Of a stretch of 64,000 nucleotides of DNA, positions 18,390 to 27,288 are shown one piece after another. Below the pieces are notes generated by a model that was not told where the DNA came from, did no database searches, and was given only the letters and a program-made list of their open reading frames with translations. The position numbers and the translations under genes were made by a program. How positions within the stretch are numbered: the first letter of the stretch is position 1; every line of letters starts with the position of its first letter. The stretch lies in contig JAKOVH010000030.1 of assembly GCA_029782145.1 (NCBI GenBank), positions 186,001 through 250,000 of the forward strand, given 5' to 3'. Origin of the DNA: Actinomycetes bacterium. Its GTDB lineage: Bacteria; Actinomycetota; Acidimicrobiia; Acidimicrobiales; Acidimicrobilacustridaceae.

Positions 18390-19379
18390 TCAGTCGTCGG
18401 GAGGCACGTCGTAGAACTGCTGGGACCACTTGCGCAGCGCGGTGTAGCCCTTGGCGTCGACCTTGGAGTAGGCGGGGTGCTCGATCCACTTCTGGGTGCG
18501 CCAGATCAGCAGGTCGTCCTCCACCGAGGAGAGGAACTCCTTCTCCACCCGCTCGCGCAGGTCGGGCGGGGCGGTGGGGGAGTCGTCGCCCGGTAGCCGG
18601 GGCCACCAGATCGTGTAGAACATGTCCGAGCAGCCGGTCTCCACGGGCGTGGTCGAGAACACCACCCGGTGGTTCTGGGCCCCCTCGAAGGCGGTGATGG
18701 CGCCGCCCAGGCCGAACAGCTTGCTGTGGATCTTGAGCCGCATGACCTCGGGGTCGTGGTGGTCGGGCCACCCGGCGATGAAGTACCAGAGGTGCTCGTC
18801 GAACGACCAGTGCAGCAGCTTGGGGCGCACGGTGGCGTGGTGGACGAACTCGAAGTGGGCGCTGTCGGCGGAGTTCTCCAGCACGATCTGGGGGTGCACC
18901 GGCTCCCGCTCGTTCTTGGCGATGAACATGGGGAACGGGTCGTAGTAGGCGCCCGGGTCCTGCTCGAACTCCGGGTAGCTGGCGAAGATGTCGAGCATCT
19001 CCCACGCTGGGGGTTCGGCGTGGGGGTGGTGCCACATGAACACCAGGCCGTGCTGCTCCTGCACCGGCCACACCCTCAGGCTCTTGGAGCGGTTGGGCTT
19101 GTCCTGGTCGGGGATGGCGGCGTTGTAGCCGTCGGGGCCCCACTGCCAGCCGTGGAAGGGGCACTGCACGCAGTCGCCCACCACCTTGCCGCCGTAGCCG
19201 ATGTGGGCGCCGAGGTGCTGGCAGTGCGCCTCGAGGGCGTGGAGCTCGCCGTGCTCGTCGCGCCACACCACCATGTCCTCGCCGAAGTAGTGCAGCGGGC
19301 GCACCTCGCCGACCGGGAACTCGTGCGACCAACCGACCTGCCACCAGCCGGTGACCTTCCAGGTGAACGGGACCTTCAC
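18390..19379 (-). CDS. Rieske non-heme iron oxygenase, KshA-like
   Basis: This 329-residue terminal oxygenase has a Rieske [2Fe-2S] domain with C53/H55 and C73/H76 (HCQHLGAH and CPFHGW) and the mononuclear-iron motif NxxDxxHxxxxH at N169, D172, H175, H180 (NSADSAHFEFVH). This motif and overall length resemble 3-ketosteroid 9-alpha-hydroxylase oxygenase (KshA), though other cyclic substrates are possible. It needs an electron-transfer reductase, and none is encoded nearby. It is probably transcribed alone or with the DUF35 gene downstream, from a promoter carrying an operator-like CATCTACATC sequence at 19405. Confidence 0.9.
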   Translation of the reverse strand: MKVPFTWKVTGWWQVGWSHEFPVGEVRPLHYFGEDMVVWRDEHGELHALEAHCQHLGAHIGYGGKVVGDCVQCPFHGWQWGPDGYNAAIPDQDKPNRSKSLRVWPVQEQHGLVFMWHHPHAEPPAWEMLDIFASYPEFEQDPGAYYDPFPMFIAKNEREPVHPQIVLENSADSAHFEFVHHATVRPKLLHWSFDEHLWYFIAGWPDHHDPEVMRLKIHSKLFGLGGAITAFEGAQNHRVVFSTTPVETGCSDMFYTIWWPRLPGDDSPTAPPDLRERVEKEFLSSVEDDLLIWRTQKWIEHPAYSKVDAKGYTALRKWSQQFYDVPPDD

Positions 19380-19404
19380 GGCGTGCCCTCCCTGCCCTTC
19401 GATT

Positions 19405-19419
19405 CATCTACATCTTTCC
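19405..19419. promoter_or_regulatory. ATCTAGAT-type operator, site 3 (variant)
   Basis: CATCTACATCTTTCC lies 26 bases upstream of the Rieske gene ATG. It differs from the consensus by one core base (ATCTACAT) and keeps the GGAAAG flank on the minus strand. Confidence 0.6.
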
Positions 19420-19450
19420 ACGCGCCGCGGCGGCGGGCCAGCGTCGCCCC

Positions 19451-19499
19451 GTTCTGGTGGAGATCTACGTGCGTATGTGGTCGTAGATCTCCACCAGAA
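19451..19499. terminator. Family A palindrome, copy 2
   Basis: Left arm GTTCTGGTGGAGATCTACG and right arm CGTAGATCTCCACCAGAAG differ at one outer base. It begins 21 bases after the stop of the amidohydrolase gene that ends at 19520, so it probably ends that transcript before the Rieske promoter. Confidence 0.75.
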
Positions 19500-19519
19500 G
19501 CGGGAGAAGGGGAAGGGGA

Positions 19520-20731
19520 TCAGGCGCCGATCGGCGCTCCGACGGGCAGGCCGAGGAGCTCGGCGCTGTTCGCACGCATGATGAGGTCGATGGCGGCCTG
19601 GTCGAAGCCGTGGTCGTTCGCCAGCTCACCGGTGTAGGCGGCGGGATCGGCCAGGCCCTCGCCGTGGGGCCAGTCGGAGCCGAACAGGATGCGCTCGACG
19701 CCGATGGCGCCGGCCAGGCGGGCCAGGTCGTCCTCGTAGTAGGGCGCCACCCAGACGTGGCGGCGCAGCGTGTCGAGCGGGGGCTCGGCGAACACCCACG
19801 GCCGCTGGTTGGCCGTCTTCTTCAGGTCCTTCAACAGGGTGAACACCCAGTCGGAGCCGTTCTCGATGCTCATCACCTTCAGCGTCGGGTGCCGGGTGAA
19901 CACGCCGTGGACGATCAGGCTCGCCATGGTGTCGTGGATGGCCCGGTCGGAGATGAGCACATGTTGGAGCGGATCGTGGTCGATGAACGGCTCGAAGGCG
20001 TCGGAGCCGCCCCACGCCGCGTTCACCGTGGCGTGGTAGCCGCTGTCGCCGAGGTGGAACGCCACGGGGATGCCGGCCTCGGCGATGCGGGCCCACACCG
20101 GGTCGTGCGCCGGGTCGCCGAGCGAGCGGCCCTTTGGCCCGCCGGTGGGCACCGGCGCCGGGCGCACGTGCACCACCCGGGCGCCGTGCTCGAGCACCCG
20201 CTCCACCTCGGCCACCGCGGCGGCCGGGTCGGCGAGGGAGATCATCGGCGCGGCGAGGATGCGGTCGTGGAACGAGTAGCCCCAGTCGTCCTCGAGCCAC
20301 CGGTTGAAGGCGGTGAGGCTGGCCATGGTGGCGGGCACGTCGAAGCGCAGCGCCTGCTCCACCCCGCAGCCCAGGGTGGGGAACAGCACGATGGCGTCGA
20401 GGCCCTGCTCGTCCATCTTGGCCAGTCGGGCGTCGCGGCCGCGGTAGCAGTCGTCGATGGGGGCGACCTGCTGGAGGCTGCGGGGGTCGACGCCCTCGGG
20501 GATCTCGCCCCGGAACATGAGGTCGGTGCAACCGGGCACGATCACCGGGTCGAAGGTGGGGTTGGGGATGAAGCGGTTGAGCTTGCCGCCCATCACCATC
20601 TCGACCCGCTTGCCGTCGCGCAGCACCCGCACGCCGCGGTCGCGGAAGGCAGGGTCGAGGTGCCGGGTGAACGCGTCGAGCGATTCGTAGTAGTGGTTGT
20701 CGGCGTCGATCGGTCGCACGTGCTCCGACAT
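19520..20731 (-). CDS. ACMSD-like amidohydrolase family protein (paralogue 2)
   Basis: This 403-residue protein is collinear with the amidohydrolases at 9321 and 38836: DADNHYYESLDAFTRHLDP at residues 9-27, FIPNPTFDPVIVPGC, AFHLGDSGY, SIENGSDWVF, and FGSDWPHGEGLADP. It would be a metal-dependent TIM-barrel hydrolase or decarboxylase. The N-terminal DxH motif is a single His (DNH) rather than the DxHxH of classical amidohydrolases. The gene diverges from the molybdopterin oxidoreductase across an ATCTAGAT operator only 23 bases from its start codon. Substrate unknown. Confidence 0.9.
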   Translation of the reverse strand: MSEHVRPIDADNHYYESLDAFTRHLDPAFRDRGVRVLRDGKRVEMVMGGKLNRFIPNPTFDPVIVPGCTDLMFRGEIPEGVDPRSLQQVAPIDDCYRGRDARLAKMDEQGLDAIVLFPTLGCGVEQALRFDVPATMASLTAFNRWLEDDWGYSFHDRILAAPMISLADPAAAVAEVERVLEHGARVVHVRPAPVPTGGPKGRSLGDPAHDPVWARIAEAGIPVAFHLGDSGYHATVNAAWGGSDAFEPFIDHDPLQHVLISDRAIHDTMASLIVHGVFTRHPTLKVMSIENGSDWVFTLLKDLKKTANQRPWVFAEPPLDTLRRHVWVAPYYEDDLARLAGAIGVERILFGSDWPHGEGLADPAAYTGELANDHGFDQAAIDLIMRANSAELLGLPVGAPIGA

Positions 20732-20753
20732 GGCGGCCCTCCTGGCATCGACC

Positions 20754-20770
20754 GGAAAGAGATCTAGATG
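20754..20770. promoter_or_regulatory. ATCTAGAT-type operator, site 4, in a divergent promoter
   Basis: GGAAAGAGATCTAGATG contains the exact 8-base core, with two extra bases between core and GGAAA. It lies 23 bases from the amidohydrolase start and 51 from the oxidoreductase start, so one bound dimer could control both. Confidence 0.75.
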
Positions 20771-20820
20771 ATTCTACCGGAGCGGTGTCCGCACCGCCGG
20801 AGGAGAAGGGGGCCGAAGCG

Positions 20821-22929
20821 ATGACGGGCACCAAGAGGATCTCCACGTTCTGCCGCATCTGCGAGCCGCTGTGCCCGCTCGTCGCCGAGGTCGATGGCGA
20901 GGGCTGGGTGGTCGCCCTCCATCCCGACCGTGACCACCCCGTGTCGGGCGGCTTCGCCTGCCACAAGGGCACCGGCTTCCACCAGGTGCACCACGACCCG
21001 AACCGGCTCGACCACCCCCTCCGGCGCACCAACCCCAAGACCGAGCCGCAGGGGCGCTTCGAGCGGGTGTCGTGGGACGACGCCATGGCCGAGATCGGCG
21101 AGCGCCTGCGCCGCATCCGCGCCGAGCACGGGCCCGAGGCCGTGGGCCTCTACTGGGGGAACCCGCTGGCCTACACCTCGAGCGGCATCCCGACCGTCTA
21201 CCTGTTCTGGGAGAAGATGGGCTCCTCCCGGCTGTTCGGCGGCCTCACCCAGGACCTGTCGAACAAGTACGCCGCCATGGACGCCATGATCGGCGTGGAG
21301 CTGATGTTCCCGGTGCCCGACGTCTACCGCACGTCGCACCTGCTGCTGCTCGGCAGCGACCCCAGCGGCAGCCACCTCACCGCCGCCTCGGTGCCCAACG
21401 CCCTCGACGCCGTGCGGGGCATCGGGGAGCGAGGCGGCACCGTCACGTTCGTCAACCCCCGGCGCGTCCGCGCCGTGGAGCTGGGCCTCGGCGAGCACCT
21501 GGCCATCCGCCCCGACACCGACCTCTACCTGCTCGCCGCGCTGCTCACCGAGCTCGACCGCCTCGGCGCCTGGGACGCCGACGTGTTGGCCCGCCACGGG
21601 CGGAACGTGGAGGGGCTGCGGGCGTTCATCGAGCCCTTCGACGCCGACTCGGTCGCCTCGGTCACCGGCCTCGACCCCGAGGCCATCCGCCGCGAGGCCC
21701 GGGCCTTCGCCGAGGCGCCCGCCGCCGTCGCCCACATGGGCACCGGCGGCAACATGGGCCGCCAGGGCACGCTCGTCTACTGGTTGCTGCAGATGGTCAA
21801 CCTGGTCACCGGCAACCTGGGTCGGCCCGGCGGTGGGCTGCTGCGGGGCCGGCCGCCCACCGAGCGCTTCGACGAGCTGCCCGAGCGCTTCTTCGACTCG
21901 CCCGTCGGGCCGGTGCGCCACACCTGGGGCCACGTGCCGGGCAACCTCCTGGCCGACTACGTCACCGCGCCCACCGAGCCGCTGCGGGCGCTCATCGTCG
22001 CCGGCGGCAACCCGGTGATGGCCATCCCCGGCGAGGAGCGGCTCCGCGAGGCCTTCCCGCAGCTCAAGCTGGTCGTCACCATGGACCTCTACCGCAGCGC
22101 CACCGCCGAGCTGTCCGACTTCGTGCTGCCCATGAGCGACTGGCTGGAGCGGGCCGACTACCGCGGCGGGGGCCTGGCCACCGTGCCCTACGCCATGTAC
22201 TCCGAGGCCGTGGTGCCGCCCGTGGGGGAGCGCCGTGAGGAGTGGTGGGCGCTCGCCCGCATCGAGCAGGAGCTGGGCCTGCCCTCCGCCCTGGATGGCG
22301 ACGGCACCGACTTCCCCGGGATGATCCACCAGTTCATGGCGTCCGAGGCGGGCACCGACCTCGACGAGCTGCGGTCTCTCCCGTCGAACACCAAGGTGCT
22401 GCCGCCGTACGAGTCGATCCCGCTGGAGGAGGCCATCGCCTACACCGACGGACGGGTCGACTGCTGCCCGCCGTCGTTCGCCCCGCTGCTCGACCGGGCC
22501 CGCGACCTCTTCGCCGAGCTGCAGGCCGAGCCGCCCGACCAGCTCAAGCTCGTCCAGTTCCGCAACCGACGCCAGCACAACACGTGGGGCCGGCGCATGA
22601 TGCCGAAGCTGCGCGAGGGCGAACACGCCCGCAACCCGCTGCTCATCAGCCCGGCCGACGCCGCCGCCCGGAGGCTGGCCGAGGGCGACTCCGTGGCCGT
22701 GTGCTCGCCGTGGGGCCGGGTCGAGACGGTGGTGGGCCTCGACGACACCCTGCGCCCCGGCGTGGTGGCGCTCAGCCACGGCTACGGCGAGCGCACCGCC
22801 GACGACCCCGAGGGCCTCGAGGTCGGCGTGAACGTCAACCGGCTGCTGCCCTCCGGCCCCGGCAGCTACGAGACCTACTCGAGCATGGCGTTCATGGTCG
22901 GCATCCCCGTCGAGGTCACCCCGACCTGA
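20821..22929 (+). CDS. Molybdopterin-dependent oxidoreductase (DMSO reductase superfamily)
   Basis: This 702-residue protein has an N-terminal [4Fe-4S] motif with C11, C14, C18 and C47, then the bis-MGD-binding domains (GNPLAYTSSG, LLGSDPSGSH, FVNPRR, HMGTGGNMGRQG, IVAGGNPVMA) and a C-terminal molybdopterin domain (NPLLISPADAAARRLAEGDS). At the usual molybdenum-ligand position the local sequence is SNKYAAM (147-153), with no Ser/Cys/Sec/Asp by eye. No twin-arginine signal is seen, so it is probably cytoplasmic. ATG at 20821 is preferred (GGGGG 8 bases upstream); a GTG at 20785 is an alternative. Reaction unknown. Confidence 0.88.
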   Translation: MTGTKRISTFCRICEPLCPLVAEVDGEGWVVALHPDRDHPVSGGFACHKGTGFHQVHHDPNRLDHPLRRTNPKTEPQGRFERVSWDDAMAEIGERLRRIRAEHGPEAVGLYWGNPLAYTSSGIPTVYLFWEKMGSSRLFGGLTQDLSNKYAAMDAMIGVELMFPVPDVYRTSHLLLLGSDPSGSHLTAASVPNALDAVRGIGERGGTVTFVNPRRVRAVELGLGEHLAIRPDTDLYLLAALLTELDRLGAWDADVLARHGRNVEGLRAFIEPFDADSVASVTGLDPEAIRREARAFAEAPAAVAHMGTGGNMGRQGTLVYWLLQMVNLVTGNLGRPGGGLLRGRPPTERFDELPERFFDSPVGPVRHTWGHVPGNLLADYVTAPTEPLRALIVAGGNPVMAIPGEERLREAFPQLKLVVTMDLYRSATAELSDFVLPMSDWLERADYRGGGLATVPYAMYSEAVVPPVGERREEWWALARIEQELGLPSALDGDGTDFPGMIHQFMASEAGTDLDELRSLPSNTKVLPPYESIPLEEAIAYTDGRVDCCPPSFAPLLDRARDLFAELQAEPPDQLKLVQFRNRRQHNTWGRRMMPKLREGEHARNPLLISPADAAARRLAEGDSVAVCSPWGRVETVVGLDDTLRPGVVALSHGYGERTADDPEGLEVGVNVNRLLPSGPGSYETYSSMAFMVGIPVEVTPT

Positions 22930-22947
22930 CCTGCGCCCCTCACCCCC

Positions 22948-22998
22948 GTTCTGGTGGAGGTCTGGCCCCCGATTCGGGGGCCGAACCTCCACCAGAAC
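22948..22998. terminator. Family A palindrome, copy 3, between convergent genes
   Basis: It reads from GTTCTGGTGGAGG to CCTCCACCAGAAC with inner arms GGCCCCCGA and TTCGGGGGCC. It lies 19 bases after the oxidoreductase stop and 72 bases before the stop of the convergent solute-binding protein gene. Its core is nearly identical to copy 6 at 58753. Confidence 0.75.
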
Positions 22999-23069
22999 AC
23001 GAACGGCGGGGTGCGAAGGCGAGGGGCTGGGGGCCGGGGGGAGTGCGTCGGGCGCTCTCCTGCGGCCCG

Positions 23070-24347
23070 TCAGTCCTGGCCGAAGGCCTCGTAGGGCAGG
23101 ATCGGCTTGCCCTGTGCGTCGAGGGTGACCTTCAGGGCGCCCTTGGTGCACACCGCCGGGGTCTGCGGGGCTGCCTGGCCGTTGCACTGGAACGTGAGGC
23201 CGGCGCCGGTGACAAGCGGCGTCGGCTGCATGCCGTGGATCGTGGTGCGCACCGTGGCGGGGGTGATGTCGCCGCTGATGCCGGCGAGCGCCTGGATCGC
23301 CGAGTAGGTGGTGATGAACGTGGTCAGGCCCTCGCTGGTGTCACCGAAGGTCGGCGCGTACTTCTCGACGATGGCGTTCCACAGCTGGATGCCGCTGTTC
23401 GACTCGTCGCCGATCGGCGTGGGCGACGCCATGATGTAGCCGTCGATGTTGCTGGCCACGGCCTCCTTGACGGCATCGGTGTTGCACTGGTTCAGCCCCG
23501 TGATCGGGCCGTCGAAGCTGTTCGTCTTCAGCCCGTTGATGGCGGCGATGCACAGGCCCGGGTCGCCGATGATGTGCAGCACCGTCGGCCCGCCGGTCAC
23601 CACGTCGTTGACCTGCTGGCTGATGTCGGGCGAGCCGAGGGGGATCTTCACGGTCTTCAGCTCGATGCCGGCGTCCTCGAACTGGGTCTTGCCGAACCCG
23701 TCGTAGAAGGTGGTGGCGGCGGGCACGTCGACCACGAAGACGGTGACCTTGTCGATCCCCTTCTCCTTGGCCACGTCGATGGGCAGGGCGCTCAGGCCGG
23801 CGGTGAGGCTGGCGATCATGAACGAGCTGTCGGCGTCCTCGGTGATGGCCGGGTCGGTGACGCCGTAGACGAACAGCGGGATCTTGTTGGCCGCCGTCAC
23901 GGTGTGCACGGCGCTCGGCTGCTGGTTCTCCGGCATGACCACCATGACCACGCCGGCCTGCACCATCTGGTTGCCGCACTCGGTGGCCTTGCCGGGGTCG
24001 CCCTGCGTCTCGCAGGTGACGAGCTCGATGGGCCGTCCGCCGATGCCGCCCTTGTACTCGTTGAGGTACTTCACCGTGGCCTGGGCGGCGGGCGCGTGCA
24101 TGGTGTTGTCGAGGGTGGGGGTGCGGCCGTCGCTGACGAAGCCGACCTTCACCGGCTCACCTGTGGCCGGGTTCGGAGTGCCGAGCACGTCGCCACCGCC
24201 GGTGCCGGTCGGCGTGGTGCCCGACGGCGATCCGGAGTCGTCGTCGGAGCCGCAGGCCGTGACGAGCAGCAGCGCGGCGGCGATGATCGCTGCCGCGAGC
24301 CGCCCGCGGCGGCGGGTGGTCCTCGATCCGGACGGGCCTCGTTGCAT
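23070..24347 (-). CDS. ABC transporter substrate-binding lipoprotein (LivK-like)
   Basis: This 425-residue protein begins with a basic region (TTRRRGR), a hydrophobic segment and a lipobox VTAC (lipid-modified Cys 32), followed by a Gly/Ser/Thr-rich linker. The rest is a periplasmic-binding fold of the Leu/Ile/Val type (PVKVGFVSDG, GGIGGRPIELVTCE, MVQAGVVMVVMPENQ, DGYIMASPTPIG). It would capture a substrate outside the membrane for the divergent permease/ATPase genes. ATG at 24347 is chosen because GGGGGG lies 5-10 bases upstream; an ATG 12 bases earlier is possible. The Liv name reflects family, not proven substrate; in catabolic clusters such systems often import aromatic or lipid-derived acids. 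Confidence 0.93.
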   Translation of the reverse strand: MQRGPSGSRTTRRRGRLAAAIIAAALLLVTACGSDDDSGSPSGTTPTGTGGGDVLGTPNPATGEPVKVGFVSDGRTPTLDNTMHAPAAQATVKYLNEYKGGIGGRPIELVTCETQGDPGKATECGNQMVQAGVVMVVMPENQQPSAVHTVTAANKIPLFVYGVTDPAITEDADSSFMIASLTAGLSALPIDVAKEKGIDKVTVFVVDVPAATTFYDGFGKTQFEDAGIELKTVKIPLGSPDISQQVNDVVTGGPTVLHIIGDPGLCIAAINGLKTNSFDGPITGLNQCNTDAVKEAVASNIDGYIMASPTPIGDESNSGIQLWNAIVEKYAPTFGDTSEGLTTFITTYSAIQALAGISGDITPATVRTTIHGMQPTPLVTGAGLTFQCNGQAAPQTPAVCTKGALKVTLDAQGKPILPYEAFGQD

Positions 24348-24419
24348 GTGTCCCCCCATGGGTCGTGGCGGCGTGCGTCGGGCCGTCCGTACGGCCCGCA
24401 CCGCACTCGGCATGCTATA

Positions 24420-24434
24420 CCTCTACATGTTTGC
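24420..24434. promoter_or_regulatory. ATCTAGAT-type operator, site 5 (variant), in ABC divergent promoter
   Basis: CCTCTACATGTTTGC is a degenerate copy between the substrate-binding gene (start 73 bases away) and the permease fusion (65 bases away). TATACC or TAGCAT nearby could be -10 boxes on the two strands. Confidence 0.5.
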
Positions 24435-24498
24435 GAGGGGCGTGAGGGCCCGTCGCGCGGGGGACAGGCGCCCGAGGGAGGGCGGAGGGGGACGACCC

Positions 24499-27288
24499 TT
24501 GGACCACGTCGGATCGCTCCTGCTGGGGCTCGGCAACGGCGCCGTGTTCGCCGCCCTGGCGCTGGCCTTGGTGCTCACCTACCGCAGCTCGGGGGTCATC
24601 AACTTCGCCACCGGCGCCATCGCCATGTTCTCGGCGTACACCTATGCGTCGCTGCGCAAGGGCGAGATGCTGCTGTTCCTCCCCGGCCTGCCCAAGTCCG
24701 TCGACATCGGCGGGAAGATGGGCTTCGTCCCGGCCGCGGCCATCGCGCTGGTGGTCACCGCCCTGCTCGGCGCCCTGCTCTACGCGGTGGTGTTCCGCCC
24801 GCTGCGCAACGCCCCGCCGCTGGCGCGCGCCGTGGCCTCGCTCGGCGTCATGATCGTGATCCAGAGCCTGGTGGCGATCTCCGTCGGCACCGCCCCGGTG
24901 GCGGTGAAGGCCATCTTCCCGGCCCGCCGCTGGGAGCTCGGCTCGCTGGTGGTGCTCTCCGACCGCTTCTACCTGGCGCTCACCATCGTGGCCGTCACCG
25001 TGGTGCTGTCCCTGGTCTTCCGCTTCACCCGCTTCGGACTCGCCACCCGCGCCACGGCCGAGTCGCAGACCGGCGCCTACGTGAGCGGGGTGTCGCCCGA
25101 CCGGGTCGCCCTGCTCAACTGGATGATCAGCGCGGCGGTGGCCGGCCTGGCCGGCATCCTCATCGCCCCGATCAGCCCGCTCACGCCCATCACCTACACC
25201 CTGTTCGTCATCCCGGCGCTGGCCGCTGCGCTGGTGGGCAGCTTCCAGTACCTGGTGCCCACCGTGCTCGCCGGCCTCGCCATCGGCATGCTGCAGGCCG
25301 AGGCGGTGAAGCTGGCGTCGACCTACTCGTGGATGCCCCGCAGCGGCGCCTCCGAGCTGGTGCCGCTGATGGTCATCCTGGTGGTCCTCACCGTGACCGG
25401 CCAGGCCATGCCGGCCCGGGGCGGGCTGGTGCGCACCCCACTCGGGCGGGCGCCCCGGCCCCGCTCCATCGCCTTCCCGGCGCTCGTCGGCCTGGCCGTC
25501 GGCGTGCTCGCCCTGCTGGTCACCTCCGGCGTGTGGCGCAACGCGGTGATCGGCACGTTCATCGCCGCCATCATCGGCCTGTCGTTCGTGGTGGTCACCG
25601 GGTACGCCGGGCAGGTGTCGCTCGCCCAGCTCGCCCTCGCGGGGGCAGGGGCCTACACCCTGAGCTTCCTCACCGTCAGCTGGGGCATCCCGTTCCCGAT
25701 CGCGCCGATCCTGGCCGCCCTGTTCGCCACGGTGATCGGCGTGGTGGTCGGCCTGCCCGCGCTGCGGTTGCGGGGCCTCACCCTCGGCGTCGTGACGTTG
25801 GCGTTCGCCTACGCCATCGAGGCGGTGTGGTTCCGCAACACCCAGATCGTCGACGCCAAGGGCGCGTCGGTGGAGCCGCCCACCCTGTTCGGGCTCGACC
25901 TCGGCCCGGGCCTCGGCAAGGCGTTCCCCCGGGTGAGCTTCGGCCTGGTCTGCCTGGTCACTCTCGTGCTCGTCGGCTCCGGCGTGGCCCTGCTGCGGCG
26001 CAGCTCGCTGGGCTCGGCCATGCTCGCCGTGCGGGCCAACGAGCGCTCGGCGGCCGGGCTCGGCGTCGACGTCACCCGGGTGAAGGTCCTCAGCTTCGCC
26101 ATCGCCTCGTTCATCGCCGGCCTCGGCGGGTGCCTGCTCGCCTACAGCCGGGGCACCGTCACCTTCGAGTCGTTCCTGGCGGTGGCGGGGCTCACCCTGC
26201 TCTCCACCGCGTACCTCGCCGGCGTCACCTCGGTGTGGGGTGGCGTCCTCGCCGGCATCCTCGCCGCCGGCGGCATCGTGTTCTTCGCCTTCGACAAGTG
26301 GGTCGACCTCGGCGACTGGTTCACCGTGCTCACCGGCGTCGGCGTCATCATCACCCTCATCACCAATCCCGAGGGCCTCGCCGCCGGCGGGCACGCGCTG
26401 GCCGCCCGCCTGCCGCTGCCGCTGTTCCGGCGGGAGCGACCCGCCGAGCCCGAAGCCGCCGCTGTCACCCCGCCGCCCACCACCGCCGCGGCGTCCAGCG
26501 GGGGCGTGGCGCTCGAGGTGCGCGAGCTGTCGGTGCGCTACGGCGGCGTGGTGGCGGTCGACCGGGTGTCGCTCGACGTGCGCCCCGGGACCGTGGTCGG
26601 GCTCATCGGTCCCAACGGCGCCGGCAAGACCAGCGTGATCGACGCCATCACCGGCTTCGCTCGCAGCGACGGCGTCGTGTCCATCAGTGGCGACGGCCTC
26701 GGGAGCATGGCGCCGCACCGGCGGGTGAAGCGGGGCCTGGTGCGCACCTTCCAGGCCCTCGAGCTCTACGACGACCTCAGCGTGGAGGAGAACGTGAGCG
26801 TCGCCGCCTTCGCCGCCACCCTCACCGAGCGGGCCGACACGGTCGCCCGGGCCCTCGACCTGGTCGGCATCGCCGAGCTGCGCGACCGGCCGGCCGGTGA
26901 CCTCAGCCAGGGCCAGCGCCAGCTGGTCTCCATCGCCCGGGCCATGGCGGCCCAGCCCTCCGTGCTCCTGCTCGACGAGCCCGCCGCCGGGCTCGACTCC
27001 ACCGAGAGCCAGTGGCTGGGGGAGCGCATCCGGGCCATCGCCGACACCGGCACGGGCGTGCTGCTCGTCGACCACGACGTGGCCCTCGTGCTGGGCCTGT
27101 GCGATCACCTGTACGTGCTCGACTTCGGCCGGCTCATCGCCGAGGGCGACCCGGCCGCCATCCGCGCCGACCGGGCGGTGGCCGAGGCCTATCTCGGCAC
27201 CGTGCGCGACGACGATGGAGGGGCGCCCGTCGCCGAGCCGGCGATGGGCAGCAACCCCGGCCTCGTCGGCACGGAGGTGCAGGAGTGA
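24499..27288 (+). CDS. Fused ABC importer: LivH permease + LivM permease + LivG ATPase
   Basis: This 929-residue polypeptide joins three subunits normally made separately. Residues about 1-300 form a LivH-type permease, about 320-640 a LivM-type permease (VVVTGYAGQVSLAQLALAGA is the LivM signature), and about 669-929 a LivG-type ATPase with Walker A GPNGAGKTS (about 704), ABC signature LSQGQRQ (about 802) and Walker B VLLLDEP. The linker before the ATPase is Pro/Ala-rich. TTG at 24499 is chosen because the first membrane segment starts at once and GGAGGGGGA precedes it. It overlaps livF by four bases. The nucleotide-binding half still needs LivF as partner. Confidence 0.93.
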   Translation: MDHVGSLLLGLGNGAVFAALALALVLTYRSSGVINFATGAIAMFSAYTYASLRKGEMLLFLPGLPKSVDIGGKMGFVPAAAIALVVTALLGALLYAVVFRPLRNAPPLARAVASLGVMIVIQSLVAISVGTAPVAVKAIFPARRWELGSLVVLSDRFYLALTIVAVTVVLSLVFRFTRFGLATRATAESQTGAYVSGVSPDRVALLNWMISAAVAGLAGILIAPISPLTPITYTLFVIPALAAALVGSFQYLVPTVLAGLAIGMLQAEAVKLASTYSWMPRSGASELVPLMVILVVLTVTGQAMPARGGLVRTPLGRAPRPRSIAFPALVGLAVGVLALLVTSGVWRNAVIGTFIAAIIGLSFVVVTGYAGQVSLAQLALAGAGAYTLSFLTVSWGIPFPIAPILAALFATVIGVVVGLPALRLRGLTLGVVTLAFAYAIEAVWFRNTQIVDAKGASVEPPTLFGLDLGPGLGKAFPRVSFGLVCLVTLVLVGSGVALLRRSSLGSAMLAVRANERSAAGLGVDVTRVKVLSFAIASFIAGLGGCLLAYSRGTVTFESFLAVAGLTLLSTAYLAGVTSVWGGVLAGILAAGGIVFFAFDKWVDLGDWFTVLTGVGVIITLITNPEGLAAGGHALAARLPLPLFRRERPAEPEAAAVTPPPTTAAASSGGVALEVRELSVRYGGVVAVDRVSLDVRPGTVVGLIGPNGAGKTSVIDAITGFARSDGVVSISGDGLGSMAPHRRVKRGLVRTFQALELYDDLSVEENVSVAAFAATLTERADTVARALDLVGIAELRDRPAGDLSQGQRQLVSIARAMAAQPSVLLLDEPAAGLDSTESQWLGERIRAIADTGTGVLLVDHDVALVLGLCDHLYVLDFGRLIAEGDPAAIRADRAVAEAYLGTVRDDDGGAPVAEPAMGSNPGLVGTEVQE

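Noticed and set aside
18390-19379. Firm assignment as KshA
   Set aside because: Only motif spacing supports it; other Rieske oxygenases share N-D-H-H patterns, and no reductase or other core steroid genes are present in the window.
24415-27108. Long antisense open frame (897 codons) opposite the ABC fusion
   Set aside because: Composition is His/Gly/Glu-rich shadow of high-GC codon use, with no family motifs; the forward frame has clear transporter domains.
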